From Pedobacter foliorum (GTDB lineage: Bacteria > Bacteroidota > Bacteroidia > Sphingobacteriales > Sphingobacteriaceae), in contig NZ_JABSNU010000003.1 in the NCBI RefSeq assembly GCF_013266735.1, positions 248,001 to 312,000 of the forward strand: DNA of 64,000 nucleotides. Direction: 5' to 3'. Shown piece by piece: positions 1 to 8,178 of the stretch; position 1 is the first letter of the stretch, and each line of letters begins with the position of its first letter. The notes below the pieces were generated by a model that saw only the letters and a list, made by a program, of their open reading frames with translations, was not told where the DNA came from and made no database searches. A program made the position numbers and the translations under genes.

Positions 1-2
1 AT

Positions 3-368
3 GAATTGGCATTAAGTTATGCTAAACAGCGCAAGTCATTTGGTAAGCCTATTTCAGAACATCAGGCTATCGCCTTTAAACTGGCCGACATGGCAACTAG
101 TATTGAAGCAGCACGGATGCTGGTTTATAAAGCAGCGTGGTTAAAAGATCAAGGGCAATCTTATACTTTGGCGGGGTCAATGGCCAAACTTTATGCATCA
201 AAAGTAGCTATGGATGTAACGGTTGAGGCTGTTCAAATACATGGTGGTTATGGATTTGTAAAAGAATACCATGTTGAACGATTGATGCGAGATGCCAAGA
301 TTACCCAGATATACGAAGGAACATCTGAAATTCAAAAAATGGTAATCTCCCGAGAGATTATTCGTTAA
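3..368 (+). CDS. Acyl-CoA dehydrogenase, C-terminal part (5' end outside window)
   Basis: FAD-dependent enzyme that oxidises acyl-CoA to trans-2-enoyl-CoA in beta-oxidation or branched amino acid breakdown. Only the last 121 residues are present; the reading frame is open to the window edge, so the start lies upstream. The helical C-terminal domain is clear: [12 protein letters not shown] near the beginning, then [20 protein letters not shown] and the YEGTSEIQ segment, whose first Glu is the catalytic base in short- and medium-chain members. Substrate length cannot be told from this fragment. Confidence 0.95.
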   Translation, partial: ELALSYAKQRKSFGKPISEHQAIAFKLADMATSIEAARMLVYKAAWLKDQGQSYTLAGSMAKLYASKVAMDVTVEAVQIHGGYGFVKEYHVERLMRDAKITQIYEGTSEIQKMVISREIIR

Positions 369-382
369 ATAATCGTATTTAC

Positions 383-390
383 TATCTTTG
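383..390 (+). promoter_or_regulatory. Bacteroidota -7 promoter box
   Basis: TATCTTTG fits TAnnTTTG perfectly and lies 39 bases before the start of the 69-aa membrane protein gene. The -33 element is weak (TTCG at 361-364, 18 bases upstream). Confidence 0.55.
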
Positions 391-429
391 TTTTTATAAG
401 TCTATTATGGCTTGTAAAAACAAAGAATT

Positions 430-639
430 ATGCCCGAAATACTTCTTTTATGTGTTATGCTGATACCTCAGCTTGTTGCAGGAATACTTGCAAAAAGCAT
501 GGGCAGGAAGTTTTGGTTCTGGTTTTTTATCTCATTTCTTATTCCTATCATTTCATTAATAGTATTGCTGTTTTTAGAAGATAAAAGTGAGCAAGGTGGA
601 TATGAACTGGCCGATCATGTAAAAGAAAAAGGTAACTAA
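430..639 (+). CDS. Small two-helix membrane protein, function unknown
   Basis: A 69-residue protein with two hydrophobic helices (about residues 2-22 and 28-50) joined by a short basic turn (KSMGRKF), then a charged, probably cytoplasmic tail. It has its own promoter box at 383-390 and an ATG start. I do not recognise the family; short two-helix proteins of this kind are common in Bacteroidota. It is unlikely to be in one transcript with the acyl-CoA dehydrogenase, given the promoter between them. Confidence 0.6.
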   Translation: MPEILLLCVMLIPQLVAGILAKSMGRKFWFWFFISFLIPIISLIVLLFLEDKSEQGGYELADHVKEKGN

Positions 640-703
640 GTAGCGCCTTGAATTGGGTAATAAAGCAGTAAAAAATAGAAGAATTAATAAATCAAATTAA
701 AGC

Positions 704-1168
704 ATGAAAGAGTCAAATTCATTGAATCAGGTAGCCGAATTTCACAAAACATTTAAGCACCCTATAGAGAAATCGCCAATTATTCCATCAAAACAAAGAA
801 GTGACTTAAGAGTTTCATTACTTGTTGAGGAAGTAAAAGAGCTACAGCAAGCAATTGAAGACAATAATTTGGTTGAGGTAGCTGATGCTTTATGTGATAT
901 TCAATACGTTTTGGCCGGAGCTATTTTAGAATTCGGACTTGCGGATAAATTTAAAGACCTATTTGATGAAGTACATCGTTCAAATATGAGCAAAGCATGT
1001 AAATCAGAAGAAGAGGCAAACCAAACGATAGCTCATTATAAAGCTAAGGACGATAGTGATTCGTATTTCAAAGAGGAGGATTCTTTGTTTTTAGTTTATA
1101 GAACTAAGGATGATAAAACATTAAAATCTATAAATTATTCGCCAGCAGATCTTGTGAGTATTCTTTAG
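704..1168 (+). CDS. MazG/HisE-like nucleotide pyrophosphohydrolase
   Basis: 154 residues of the all-alpha NTP pyrophosphohydrolase superfamily, which binds Mg2+ and releases pyrophosphate from nucleotides. The metal-binding pattern ExxE...ExxD is visible as E43-VK-E46 and E58-VA-D61, with a further acid at D65 (EVADALCDIQYVLAG). The C-terminal third is charged and not part of the core fold. Housecleaning of non-canonical dNTPs is the usual role; the true substrate cannot be read from sequence. It is monocistronic and ends at a strong hairpin. Confidence 0.8.
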   Translation: MKESNSLNQVAEFHKTFKHPIEKSPIIPSKQRSDLRVSLLVEEVKELQQAIEDNNLVEVADALCDIQYVLAGAILEFGLADKFKDLFDEVHRSNMSKACKSEEEANQTIAHYKAKDDSDSYFKEEDSLFLVYRTKDDKTLKSINYSPADLVSIL

Positions 1169-1180
1169 GTAAATTAAAAG

Positions 1181-1226
1181 AAGCATCCTGTTAAAACGTT
1201 CTCGTTTTTAACAGGATGCTTTTTAA
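1181..1226. terminator. Bidirectional intrinsic terminator
   Basis: AAGCATCCTGTTAAAA pairs with TTTTAACAGGATGCTT around a short loop and is followed by a T-run; on the other strand it is also followed by Ts. It sits between two convergent genes and can serve both. Confidence 0.85.
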
Positions 1227-1228
1227 CC

Positions 1229-1576
1229 CTAATCTTTATCAGAACCGGCGATAGCTCCGAATACCGCCTTAATTATAGCGATTGCTATTGCCAACAAAGC
1301 GGCAGCCCAAAATCCGGTAGTATTAAATCCAGCCATTAAATAATCAACTAGCATTATCATTAAAACACTGATGATGAATGACATTAATCCTAGTGTAAGG
1401 AAGTTGATCGGAAATGTAAATACCCTTAGGATAAGGCCAATTGTTGAATTCGCCAAGGCAATTAGTACAGCTGCAATAATTGCAGATCCATAGCCGTCTA
1501 CCTGTACTCCGGGTACAATTTTGGCGCCCAGAAATACCGCAAGGCCCATCAATAAAATTTCTACAATTAGTTTCAT
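1229..1576 (-). CDS. Phage-holin-family (superfamily IV, YvlD-like) membrane protein
   Basis: 115 residues with four hydrophobic helices and the typical pattern of the PF04020 family: an N-terminal helix, a GAKIVPGVQVDGYGSA turn, then glycine- and alanine-rich helices ending in a short polar tail. The family is called mycobacterial 4-TMS phage holin, but most members are chromosomal and have no lysis partner. No phage gene is nearby, so the name should not be read as prophage evidence. Its start is only 18 bases from the divergent lipoprotein start, so each promoter must lie inside the other gene. Confidence 0.85.
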   Translation of the reverse strand: MKLIVEILLMGLAVFLGAKIVPGVQVDGYGSAIIAAVLIALANSTIGLILRVFTFPINFLTLGLMSFIISVLMIMLVDYLMAGFNTTGFWAAALLAIAIAIIKAVFGAIAGSDKD

Positions 1577-1594
1577 AATGCGTAATTTAGTGTT

Positions 1595-2029
1595 ATGCTT
1601 AAGTATTTTGTTAAAGTGTTCCTGGCATTTTGTGCCATTTCCTCTGTTTTTGCATGTACATCTACAAATAGTAAGCCACTTTTAATAGGTTTCTCTGTTG
1701 ATAGTTCTTCCATTGTATTTGGCAATATAAACGAGGTAGGCCTTTTACAGCTAAAAAATGCTCCCGCGGCCGACTCGGTTTTTCATAATCTGATCTCAGT
1801 TTTGCAAACGCCATCTGAAAAAGACACTGCTATAAAGGAGATGCCCATTGATGGAAATATAAGCGTTAAGGGCAATGAAGTAGTATTTGTTCCCGAAAAG
1901 CCATTTGTAAAGAACCGCGATTACTTAGTGATAACGTATTTAAACGCGCGTTTTGGTAATGCTGAAGATATTATGAAAGGCGAATTGAGTTACGGAGTAA
2001 AACCCACACAGAGGGTATTAACCAGATAA
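1595..2029 (+). CDS. Putative lipoprotein, function unknown
   Basis: 144 residues with a lipoprotein signal: hydrophobic stretch and lipobox VFAC, giving Cys21 as the lipidated residue. The mature part is small and mostly beta by appearance (NRDYLVITYLNARFGN), with no catalytic motif that I recognise. It is divergent from the holin-like gene. No T-run hairpin follows; instead a repeat element begins 45 bases downstream. Confidence 0.7.
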   Translation: MLKYFVKVFLAFCAISSVFACTSTNSKPLLIGFSVDSSSIVFGNINEVGLLQLKNAPAADSVFHNLISVLQTPSEKDTAIKEMPIDGNISVKGNEVVFVPEKPFVKNRDYLVITYLNARFGNAEDIMKGELSYGVKPTQRVLTR

Positions 2030-2073
2030 GAATTCAATCGTAACAGTTTATTGGCTGATTCGTACCATAGACG

Positions 2074-2158
2074 TACTTTCTGCGAGCTTTGTTCGGAGAA
2101 CAGGTGCCTTTCTCCGAACAAAGCTCGCAGTAGCTCCGAAGCAGGCGCGAAGAAAGTA
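2074..2158. repeat. Three-armed inverted-repeat element (REP/MITE-like)
   Basis: Bases 2080-2100 and 2110-2130 form a perfect 21-bp inverted repeat with a 9-base loop (arm starts CTGCGAGCTTTGTTCGGAG). A third arm at 2134-2158 is an imperfect reverse complement of 2074-2098 (20 of 25 bases). The first arm can therefore pair with either of the other two. No T-run follows, so it is a poor intrinsic terminator. It lies between the lipoprotein gene and the rimP promoter. Confidence 0.75.
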
Positions 2159-2195
2159 GATCTATATCACTTTAGAAGTGATTGTGTTATAGCAT

Positions 2196-2226
2196 TTTTA
2201 ATTTGCAAAAATATTTCTTACATTTG
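2196..2226 (+). promoter_or_regulatory. Promoter of the rimP-nusA(-infB) operon
   Basis: TTTT (2196-2199, one mismatch to TTTG), 19 bases, then TACATTTG (2219-2226), a perfect TAnnTTTG box. Transcription would start near 2231, giving a leader of about 57 bases before rimP. Confidence 0.7.
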
Positions 2227-2241
2227 CACGGTAATAGAGGT

Positions 2242-2267
2242 AAGAGGGGGCAGAAGTCCCCTCTTTT
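2242..2267 (+). promoter_or_regulatory. Leader hairpin with T-run upstream of rimP
   Basis: AAGAGGGG (2242-2249) pairs with CCCCTCTT (2258-2265) around an 8-base loop, and TT follows, so the 3' side ends in four Ts. It lies inside the predicted rimP leader and ends 20 bases before the ATG. The shape is that of a short terminator, so attenuation of this translation operon is possible. That function is inferred. Confidence 0.55.
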
Positions 2268-2287
2268 CTATTATTGGTGAATTGGTT

Positions 2288-2752
2288 ATGCAGATAGAAA
2301 AAAGAGTAACAGAATTAGTAGAAGAAAAAATTTCGGACAGACCGGAACTGTTTCTTGTTGAGGTGAAAATGCTGCCAAATAATAAACTGATTATCCATGT
2401 TGACGGCGATGAAGGAATCACTATACAGGATTGCGCAGCCATTAGCAGACATGTTGGTTTTCATTTGGAAGAAGAAAACACCATTGATAAAGCTTATAAC
2501 TTAGAAGTTTCATCTCCCGGTGTTGGTGAGCCATTGAGACTGAAAAGACAATATGATAAAAACATTGGTCGCGAGTTAAGTGTAAAGCTTACTGGTGGCG
2601 ATGTGAAAGAAGGTAAATTGCTTTCTGTAGATGATAATGGCATCACTATAGAGGCAAAAGTGAAAGAAAAAGGAAAAAAGGCGATACTGGTAGAAACCGG
2701 AATCGACTTTAGTAGTATAACAGAAACAAAGGTTTTAATTTCATTTAAATAA
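2288..2752 (+). CDS. rimP: Ribosome maturation factor RimP
   Basis: 154 residues with the RimP two-domain layout: an N-terminal alpha/beta domain (FLVEVKMLPNNKLIIHVDGD; CAAISRHVGFHLEEE; YNLEVSSPGVGEPLR) and a C-terminal SH3-like domain (LSVKLTGGDVKEGKLLSV). RimP is needed for 30S subunit maturation. The frame is open 237 bases upstream, but that stretch crosses the repeat element and the promoter; ATG 2288 after the leader hairpin gives the family's usual length. nusA follows after 2 bases, the widely conserved rimP-nusA-infB order. Confidence 0.95.
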   Translation: MQIEKRVTELVEEKISDRPELFLVEVKMLPNNKLIIHVDGDEGITIQDCAAISRHVGFHLEEENTIDKAYNLEVSSPGVGEPLRLKRQYDKNIGRELSVKLTGGDVKEGKLLSVDDNGITIEAKVKEKGKKAILVETGIDFSSITETKVLISFK

Positions 2753-2754
2753 AA

Positions 2755-3990
2755 ATGAGCAATATTAATTTAATCGATTCATTTCAGGAGTTCAAGGAGT
2801 TCAAGAACATCGACCGCCCTACAGTAATTAGTGTGCTGGAAGAGGTATTTCGCAGTATGTTGCGCAAAAAATATGGTACTGATGAGAATTGTGACGTAAT
2901 TGTTAACCCGGATAACGGAGATTTAGAGATCTGGCGTACTAGAAAAGTGATGGAAGATGGCTTTTCTGAGGACGACGATTTAGAAATTGAACTTGCTGAG
3001 GTTAAACAGTTGGATCCGGATATGGAAGTTGGTGACGATTACATTGAGCAGATCACTTTAGAGAGTTTTGGAAGAAGAGCTATTTTAGCTGCCCGCCAAA
3101 CTCTTGTTTCGAAAGTATTAGAACTTGAAAAAGACGAAATCTTTAAAAAATATAAAGACAGAGTTGGTGAGATTGTAACTGGAGAGGTTTATCAGGTTTG
3201 GAAAAAAGAAACTTTGGTTCTTGATGATGAAGGCAACGAATTAATGATGCCTAAAACTGAACAGATCCCTGCTGATTATTTCAAAAAAGGTGATACTGTA
3301 CGTGCCGTAATCCTTAAAGTGGATATGGTAAATAGTACTCCAAAAATTATCATCTCTAGAATTGCACCTGAGTTTTTACAACGCTTATTCGAAATCGAGG
3401 TTCCAGAGATTTTCGATGGTTTAATTACCATTAAGAAAATTGTTCGTGAGCCAGGAGAGAGAGCTAAAGTTGCTGTAGAATCTTACGATGATAGAATTGA
3501 CCCGGTAGGAGCTTGTGTTGGTATGAAAGGTTCTCGTATACATGGTATTGTAAGAGAGCTTAAAAATGAAAATATTGACGTAATTAACTTTACAAACAAC
3601 ATTTCATTATATATCACCAGAGCATTAAGCCCTGCTAAAATCACATCTATTAAATTAGATGATGAAACAAAACATGCTTCTGTTTATTTGAAGCCTGATC
3701 AGGTATCACTTGCAATTGGTCGCGGTGGTCATAACATTAAACTTGCAGGTAAGTTAACCGGCTATGAGATTGATGTTTACCGTGAAGCTGGTGAAGAAGA
3801 TGAGGATGTGGATATAGAAGAATTCTCGGATGAGATTGATAGCTGGATCATCGATGAGCTGAAAGCCATTGGATGTGATACTGCTAAAAGTGTGTTAGCA
3901 CTTTCTGTTGATGAATTGGTTAAACGTACCGATTTGGAGGAAGAAACCATCAAGGAAGTGATGAGTATTTTAAAATCAGAATTTGAATAA
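2755..3990 (+). CDS. nusA: Transcription termination/antitermination factor NusA
   Basis: 411 residues that bind RNA polymerase and nascent RNA and modulate pausing, termination and rRNA antitermination. N-terminal domain about 1-130 (SVLEEVFRSMLRKKYG), S1 domain about 135-205 (GEIVTGEVYQVWKKETLVL), KH1 with DPVGACVGMKGSRIHGI, and KH2 with VSLAIGRGGHNIKLAGKLTG. A C-terminal region of about 70 residues is rich in acidic residues and resembles the helix-hairpin-helix repeats of other NusA proteins. It starts 2 bases after rimP. Confidence 0.97.
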   Translation: MSNINLIDSFQEFKEFKNIDRPTVISVLEEVFRSMLRKKYGTDENCDVIVNPDNGDLEIWRTRKVMEDGFSEDDDLEIELAEVKQLDPDMEVGDDYIEQITLESFGRRAILAARQTLVSKVLELEKDEIFKKYKDRVGEIVTGEVYQVWKKETLVLDDEGNELMMPKTEQIPADYFKKGDTVRAVILKVDMVNSTPKIIISRIAPEFLQRLFEIEVPEIFDGLITIKKIVREPGERAKVAVESYDDRIDPVGACVGMKGSRIHGIVRELKNENIDVINFTNNISLYITRALSPAKITSIKLDDETKHASVYLKPDQVSLAIGRGGHNIKLAGKLTGYEIDVYREAGEEDEDVDIEEFSDEIDSWIIDELKAIGCDTAKSVLALSVDELVKRTDLEEETIKEVMSILKSEFE

Positions 3991-4035
3991 TACAAAAACT
4001 CATGACTTACAGATGAAATAAATAAGAATAAACGT

Positions 4036-4043
4036 TACTTTTG
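4036..4043 (+). promoter_or_regulatory. Internal -7 box upstream of infB
   Basis: TACTTTTG fits TAnnTTTG and lies 30 bases before the infB start in the nusA-infB gap. No good -33 element is seen. It may give extra infB transcription independent of the rimP promoter. Confidence 0.45.
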
Positions 4044-4073
4044 TATAAGAATTAAAGAAAAAATAGGATATCA

Positions 4074-7000
4074 ATGTCAGACGACAAACCAATAATTTTA
4101 TTTAAAGCAGTTAAGGAACTTAACGTAGGGATAGCTACGGCCGTTGAGTTCCTGGAAAAGAAAGGCTTTTCTGTTGAGAATAAACCCACTACTAAGCTCT
4201 CTCGCGACATGTATAATGCGCTGTTAAAAGAGTTTCAGGGCGATAAAATCGTTAAAGAAGAAGCCAATCAAATTGTTATTGGTAAAATTCGTCGTGATGA
4301 ACCAGAAGTAACTGAGAAAGTTGCTGAGGCTCCTAGAAAAAATGTTGAATTCGAAAACGAAGGCGTTTTAATTAAGAATCTTCATTCGTATACTCCTCCA
4401 GCTGAGAAGCCTAAGGAAGAAGCTCCGGTTAAACCGGCTGCTCCGGAAACTCCGGTAGAAAAGGTAGAAGAAAGCTCTTTACCAGGTGTTAAAATAGTTG
4501 GAAAAATAAATCTTGATGATTTAAATTCTAAAACACGCCCGGTTAAAACTGAAGAAGCTCCAGCAGCTGCCCCAGCGCCTACTCCGGCACCAGAGCCTAA
4601 AGCTCCGGTAGTTGTAGAAGCTCCTAAGGAAGTTGTGAAGGAAGAAAAACCTGTAGAGAAAGTTGAAAAACCGGTTGAAGAGGTTAAAGCTGAAGTTGTA
4701 AAACCAGTAGAAGAAGTTAAACCGGTAGTGGTTGAGCAGCCTAAAGTTGTAGAACAGCCTGTTGTAGTGAAAGCTCCAGAGCCTGTGGCACCTAAAGTAG
4801 TGCCTGCAACTCCTCCTGTAGCTCCTAAGGTTGAAAAACCTGAAGAAACAGAAGTAATTAAAGCTCGTTCTGTAAAACTTTCTGGACCTAATATTATTGG
4901 TAAAATTGTTTTACCAACTACACCTGATCGTAAGTCTCAGCCAGTAGCATCTTCTGCAGATAGCGCAGATGCGAAGAGAAAACGTAAACGTAAGAAAACT
5001 CCAGGAGGACATCCGGGACAAGGTGGTCATGGCCAACAACCTGCAGCTGGTAATCAGCAAGGTGCACAGCCTGGACAACCAGGGCAGCCAAAACCTGCTC
5101 CTACGTTTAGCAATAGACCGGATTTTAGAAATAACACTAATAATACAGCCAACAGGCCTAACTTTAGGAACAGTAAACCAGGAGGTCCTGGTCATAGCGG
5201 TCCGAAAGAAGAACCTACGGAAAAAGAAATACAAGATCAGATTAAAGCAACACTTGCTCGTTTAAGTGGAGCTGGTAAATCTGGTAAATTTGCTCAGCGT
5301 GCTAAATTGCGTCGTCAAAAACGTGATGATGTTGCCCTTTCAGCTGATGAGGCTGCAATGGAACAAGAATTGCAATCTAGAGTATTAAAGGTTACTGAGT
5401 TTGTTACGGCAAATGAATTGGCTACAATGATGGATGAGCCGGTTACAAAGATTATCGCAACTTGTATGAGTTTGGGAATGTTTGTATCGATAAACCAACG
5501 TTTAGATGCTGAAACCTTAACAATTGTTGCTGATGAGTTTGGTTACGAAATTCAATTCGTTAAACCGGATGATGAAAGCGATATTGTTATCGAAGAAGAA
5601 GATTCGGAAGAAGATTTATTACCAAGAGCTCCTGTTGTTACCATTATGGGACACGTGGATCACGGTAAAACATCACTACTGGATTATATTCGTAAAGCGA
5701 ATGTGGTTGCCGGTGAGGCGGGTGGTATTACCCAACACATTGGTGCTTACATGGTAACTACGCCAACTGGTAAACAAGTTACTTTCTTAGATACACCGGG
5801 TCACGAAGCCTTTACAGCGATGCGTGCTCGTGGTGCTAAGGTAGCAGATATTGCAATTATTGTTGTAGCGGCGGATGATGCAGTGATGCCTCAAACAAAA
5901 GAGGCTATCAACCATGCGCAGGCTGCTGGTGTACCATTGGTGTTTGCCTTTACAAAAATTGACAAGCCGGGTGCTAACTCAGAAAAAATACGCGAGCAAT
6001 TATCAACAATGAATATCCTGGTAGAGGATTGGGGAGGTACTTTCCAGTCGCAGGAGATCTCAGGTAAAAGTGGATTAAACGTAGACTTGTTATTAGAAAA
6101 GGTATTATTAGAAGCAGAAATGCTTGATCTTAAAGCCAACCCTAACAAACGTGCTACAGGTAGCGTAATTGAAGCTACACTAGATAAAGGTCGTGGTATT
6201 GTTACTACAGTTCTTGTACAAGCAGGTACGTTGAAAATAGGTGATCCTATTTTAGCAGGTAGCTACAGTGGAAAAGTTAAAGCGTTATTTAATGAACGTG
6301 GACAGAAAGTAGATAAAGCAGGCCCATCAGTACCAGTACAGGTATTGGGTATGCAAGGTGCACCTACAGCAGGTGATCGATTTAATGCACTTGAAAGTGA
6401 AGTTGAAGCAAGAGAGATTGCAAACAAACGTTTACAATTAATGCGTGAGCAGGGTCTTCGTACTCAGAAACACATTACTCTTGATGAGATCGGTCGTCGT
6501 TTGGCAATCGGTAACTTTAAAGAGCTTAATTTGATCGTTAAAGGTGATGTGGATGGTTCAATCGAGGCATTATCTGACTCATTATTGAAATTGTCTACTC
6601 CAGAGATTCAAATCAATATTATTGGTAAAGCGGTAGGTCAGATTTCTGAATCTGATGTATTGTTAGCTTCTGCTTCTGATGCGATCATCATCGGTTTCCA
6701 GGTACGTCCTTCGCCAGGAGCGCGTAAATTGGCCGAAGCTGAGCAGATAGATATCCGCTTATATTCTATCATCTACGATGCGATCAACGAGATCAAAGCG
6801 GCGATGGAAGGTATGTTGGCTCCAGAATTTGAAGAGAAAATCACCGCTAACGTGGAGATCAGAGATACCTTTAAAATCACTAAGGTGGGTACAATCGCCG
6901 GATGTATGGTATTGGATGGTACAATTACACGTAACAGTAAGATCCGTATCGTTAGAGATGGTGTAGTAATTTACACTGGAGAACTAGCTTCATTGAAACG

Positions 7001-7130
7001 TTATAAAGATGATGTGAAAGAAGTATCGAGAGGTTACGAGTGCGGATTGAATATCCATAACTTTAACAATATTGAAGTAGGTGACATTGTTGAAGCTTAC
7101 GAACAAGTAGAAGTTAAAAGGAAGTTGTAA
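4074..7130 (+). CDS. infB: Translation initiation factor IF-2
   Basis: GTPase that brings initiator tRNA to the 30S subunit and promotes subunit joining; 1018 residues. The N-terminal IF2 domain (VAVEFLEKKGF-like, about 1-60) is followed by a long low-complexity linker (about 110-400) rich in Pro, Glu, Val, Lys and Ala, with many VEKP/VKP units and a basic, Gly/Gln/Asn-rich end. The G domain has GHVDHGKT at 526-533, then DTPGHEAF and TKIDKPG. Domains II, III and IV follow (GRGIVTTVLVQAGTLKIGD; SPGARKLAEAE). The protein is complete and ends 16 bases before a terminator. Confidence 0.97.
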   Translation: MSDDKPIILFKAVKELNVGIATAVEFLEKKGFSVENKPTTKLSRDMYNALLKEFQGDKIVKEEANQIVIGKIRRDEPEVTEKVAEAPRKNVEFENEGVLIKNLHSYTPPAEKPKEEAPVKPAAPETPVEKVEESSLPGVKIVGKINLDDLNSKTRPVKTEEAPAAAPAPTPAPEPKAPVVVEAPKEVVKEEKPVEKVEKPVEEVKAEVVKPVEEVKPVVVEQPKVVEQPVVVKAPEPVAPKVVPATPPVAPKVEKPEETEVIKARSVKLSGPNIIGKIVLPTTPDRKSQPVASSADSADAKRKRKRKKTPGGHPGQGGHGQQPAAGNQQGAQPGQPGQPKPAPTFSNRPDFRNNTNNTANRPNFRNSKPGGPGHSGPKEEPTEKEIQDQIKATLARLSGAGKSGKFAQRAKLRRQKRDDVALSADEAAMEQELQSRVLKVTEFVTANELATMMDEPVTKIIATCMSLGMFVSINQRLDAETLTIVADEFGYEIQFVKPDDESDIVIEEEDSEEDLLPRAPVVTIMGHVDHGKTSLLDYIRKANVVAGEAGGITQHIGAYMVTTPTGKQVTFLDTPGHEAFTAMRARGAKVADIAIIVVAADDAVMPQTKEAINHAQAAGVPLVFAFTKIDKPGANSEKIREQLSTMNILVEDWGGTFQSQEISGKSGLNVDLLLEKVLLEAEMLDLKANPNKRATGSVIEATLDKGRGIVTTVLVQAGTLKIGDPILAGSYSGKVKALFNERGQKVDKAGPSVPVQVLGMQGAPTAGDRFNALESEVEAREIANKRLQLMREQGLRTQKHITLDEIGRRLAIGNFKELNLIVKGDVDGSIEALSDSLLKLSTPEIQINIIGKAVGQISESDVLLASASDAIIIGFQVRPSPGARKLAEAEQIDIRLYSIIYDAINEIKAAMEGMLAPEFEEKITANVEIRDTFKITKVGTIAGCMVLDGTITRNSKIRIVRDGVVIYTGELASLKRYKDDVKEVSRGYECGLNIHNFNNIEVGDIVEAYEQVEVKRKL

Positions 7131-7146
7131 AAACTTGATAATATAT

Positions 7147-7185
7147 AAAAGGCGCTTTAAAATTTTTTAAAGCGCCTTTTTTTAT
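7147..7185. terminator. Intrinsic terminator after infB
   Basis: AAAAGGCGCTTTAAAA pairs with TTTTTTAAAGCGCCTTTT with a T-run on both sides. It lies between infB and the convergent glycan cluster, so it can serve both. Confidence 0.88.
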
Positions 7186-7188
7186 GTT

Positions 7189-8145
7189 TTATAAAGCGGC
7201 TAATATGTCGTCAATCCTATTAAAATAAGTGTGGTTTTTTAGAATACTTAGCTGCATTTTTTCGATCATTTCGATTCGCTCATTCGGATGAGAAATATAG
7301 TGGTTTGTTTTTTCTATAAAATCGCTGCTTTTAGTAGCAATTACCAATTCATGTTCATTAAAATATTTCCTGGCTAGCAAGTTGTCGCAGATTTGAAACC
7401 CACCAAGCATAGTTGAGGTAAAAACACGTTCGTTAAGTAATATTTTGTTTTTAATTTGGGCTTCTGTATGAACATTTGGGGTGATAAATGAACGGCTGTA
7501 CAATTGCTTGGTTTCAATTGTTTCAGGATTAATCATGTTATGTTCTGTATATTCCAGATAGTTGCTGAATTCTCTTTTTAAAGGCTCTATAAAAGACTTG
7601 TATGTTGTGATGCGGTGACCAACATTTCCGACCCATAAAAAGTCGAACTCAGGGGCTATTAGCGGTTTTGTGTACTTTGTTTTATCTGCACAATGGAGCA
7701 CCTGAATAAATTTTAGGCCCAATTCTTTTTGATAGCCTGAAAAAAACCTTTCATTAATCAGCTCGTCATGCTGAGACCAAATCAATATATTGTGTTTTGA
7801 GCTGTATTTATTTAAGGTCTGTTTGGTCTTTTTAAGTATTGTATCAATTTGTGGTTCGTAATCACAAGGTGAATAGAAAGACCCCCAAAGAACAAGAGCT
7901 GTAGATTTAAGCCTATTTAAAGGTAGATAAGGAATATTGTCTACTGAAGTGAATATAATATCAGGGCTAAAAGCGAGGAGTTTGAGCTTTTCTGCTGGCC
8001 AAAAAGAATTTTCGAGCTTACTTATGTCAAAAAATCTAAAGGTATCACCACGATCTATAAAAGCATTTTTAAACCCATTGGCCACAGTTTTAGCTGCGTA
8101 ACTCCATTTGTTATTTGTTTGATAGATATAGGCAACTTTTTTCAT
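7189..8145 (-). CDS. CgeB-like glycosyltransferase (group 1 type)
   Basis: 318 residues, last gene of the long minus-strand glycan run. The C-terminal third fits the CgeB-type Glyco_trans_1_2 pattern: NERVFTSTMLGGFQICDN, a gap, then HELVIATKSSDFIEKTNHYI and HPNERIEMIEKMQ. These proteins are GT-B fold transferases, mostly of unknown donor. The N-terminal half (SPDIIFTSVDN, LWVGNVGHR) fits a Rossmann-like acceptor domain. It is 33 bases from the fucosyltransferase gene upstream and probably co-transcribed. No signal peptide, so cytoplasmic. Confidence 0.7.
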   Translation of the reverse strand: MKKVAYIYQTNNKWSYAAKTVANGFKNAFIDRGDTFRFFDISKLENSFWPAEKLKLLAFSPDIIFTSVDNIPYLPLNRLKSTALVLWGSFYSPCDYEPQIDTILKKTKQTLNKYSSKHNILIWSQHDELINERFFSGYQKELGLKFIQVLHCADKTKYTKPLIAPEFDFLWVGNVGHRITTYKSFIEPLKREFSNYLEYTEHNMINPETIETKQLYSRSFITPNVHTEAQIKNKILLNERVFTSTMLGGFQICDNLLARKYFNEHELVIATKSSDFIEKTNHYISHPNERIEMIEKMQLSILKNHTYFNRIDDILAAL

Positions 8146-8178
8146 TAATGTATTAGGTTAATATTTTGAGAAGAACAA

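Noticed and set aside
1229..1576. Holin gene as a prophage sign
   Set aside because: No phage structural, lysin or integrase gene nearby; the family is widespread on chromosomes.
2080..2130. Terminator for the lipoprotein gene
   Set aside because: The stem is perfect but no T-run follows on either side.
2051..2287. N-terminal extension of RimP
   Set aside because: The open stretch crosses an inverted repeat, a promoter and the leader hairpin; the translated part does not resemble RimP.
4911..5234. 107-codon minus-strand frame inside infB
   Set aside because: Arg-rich by-product of the IF-2 linker composition; no promoter or family.
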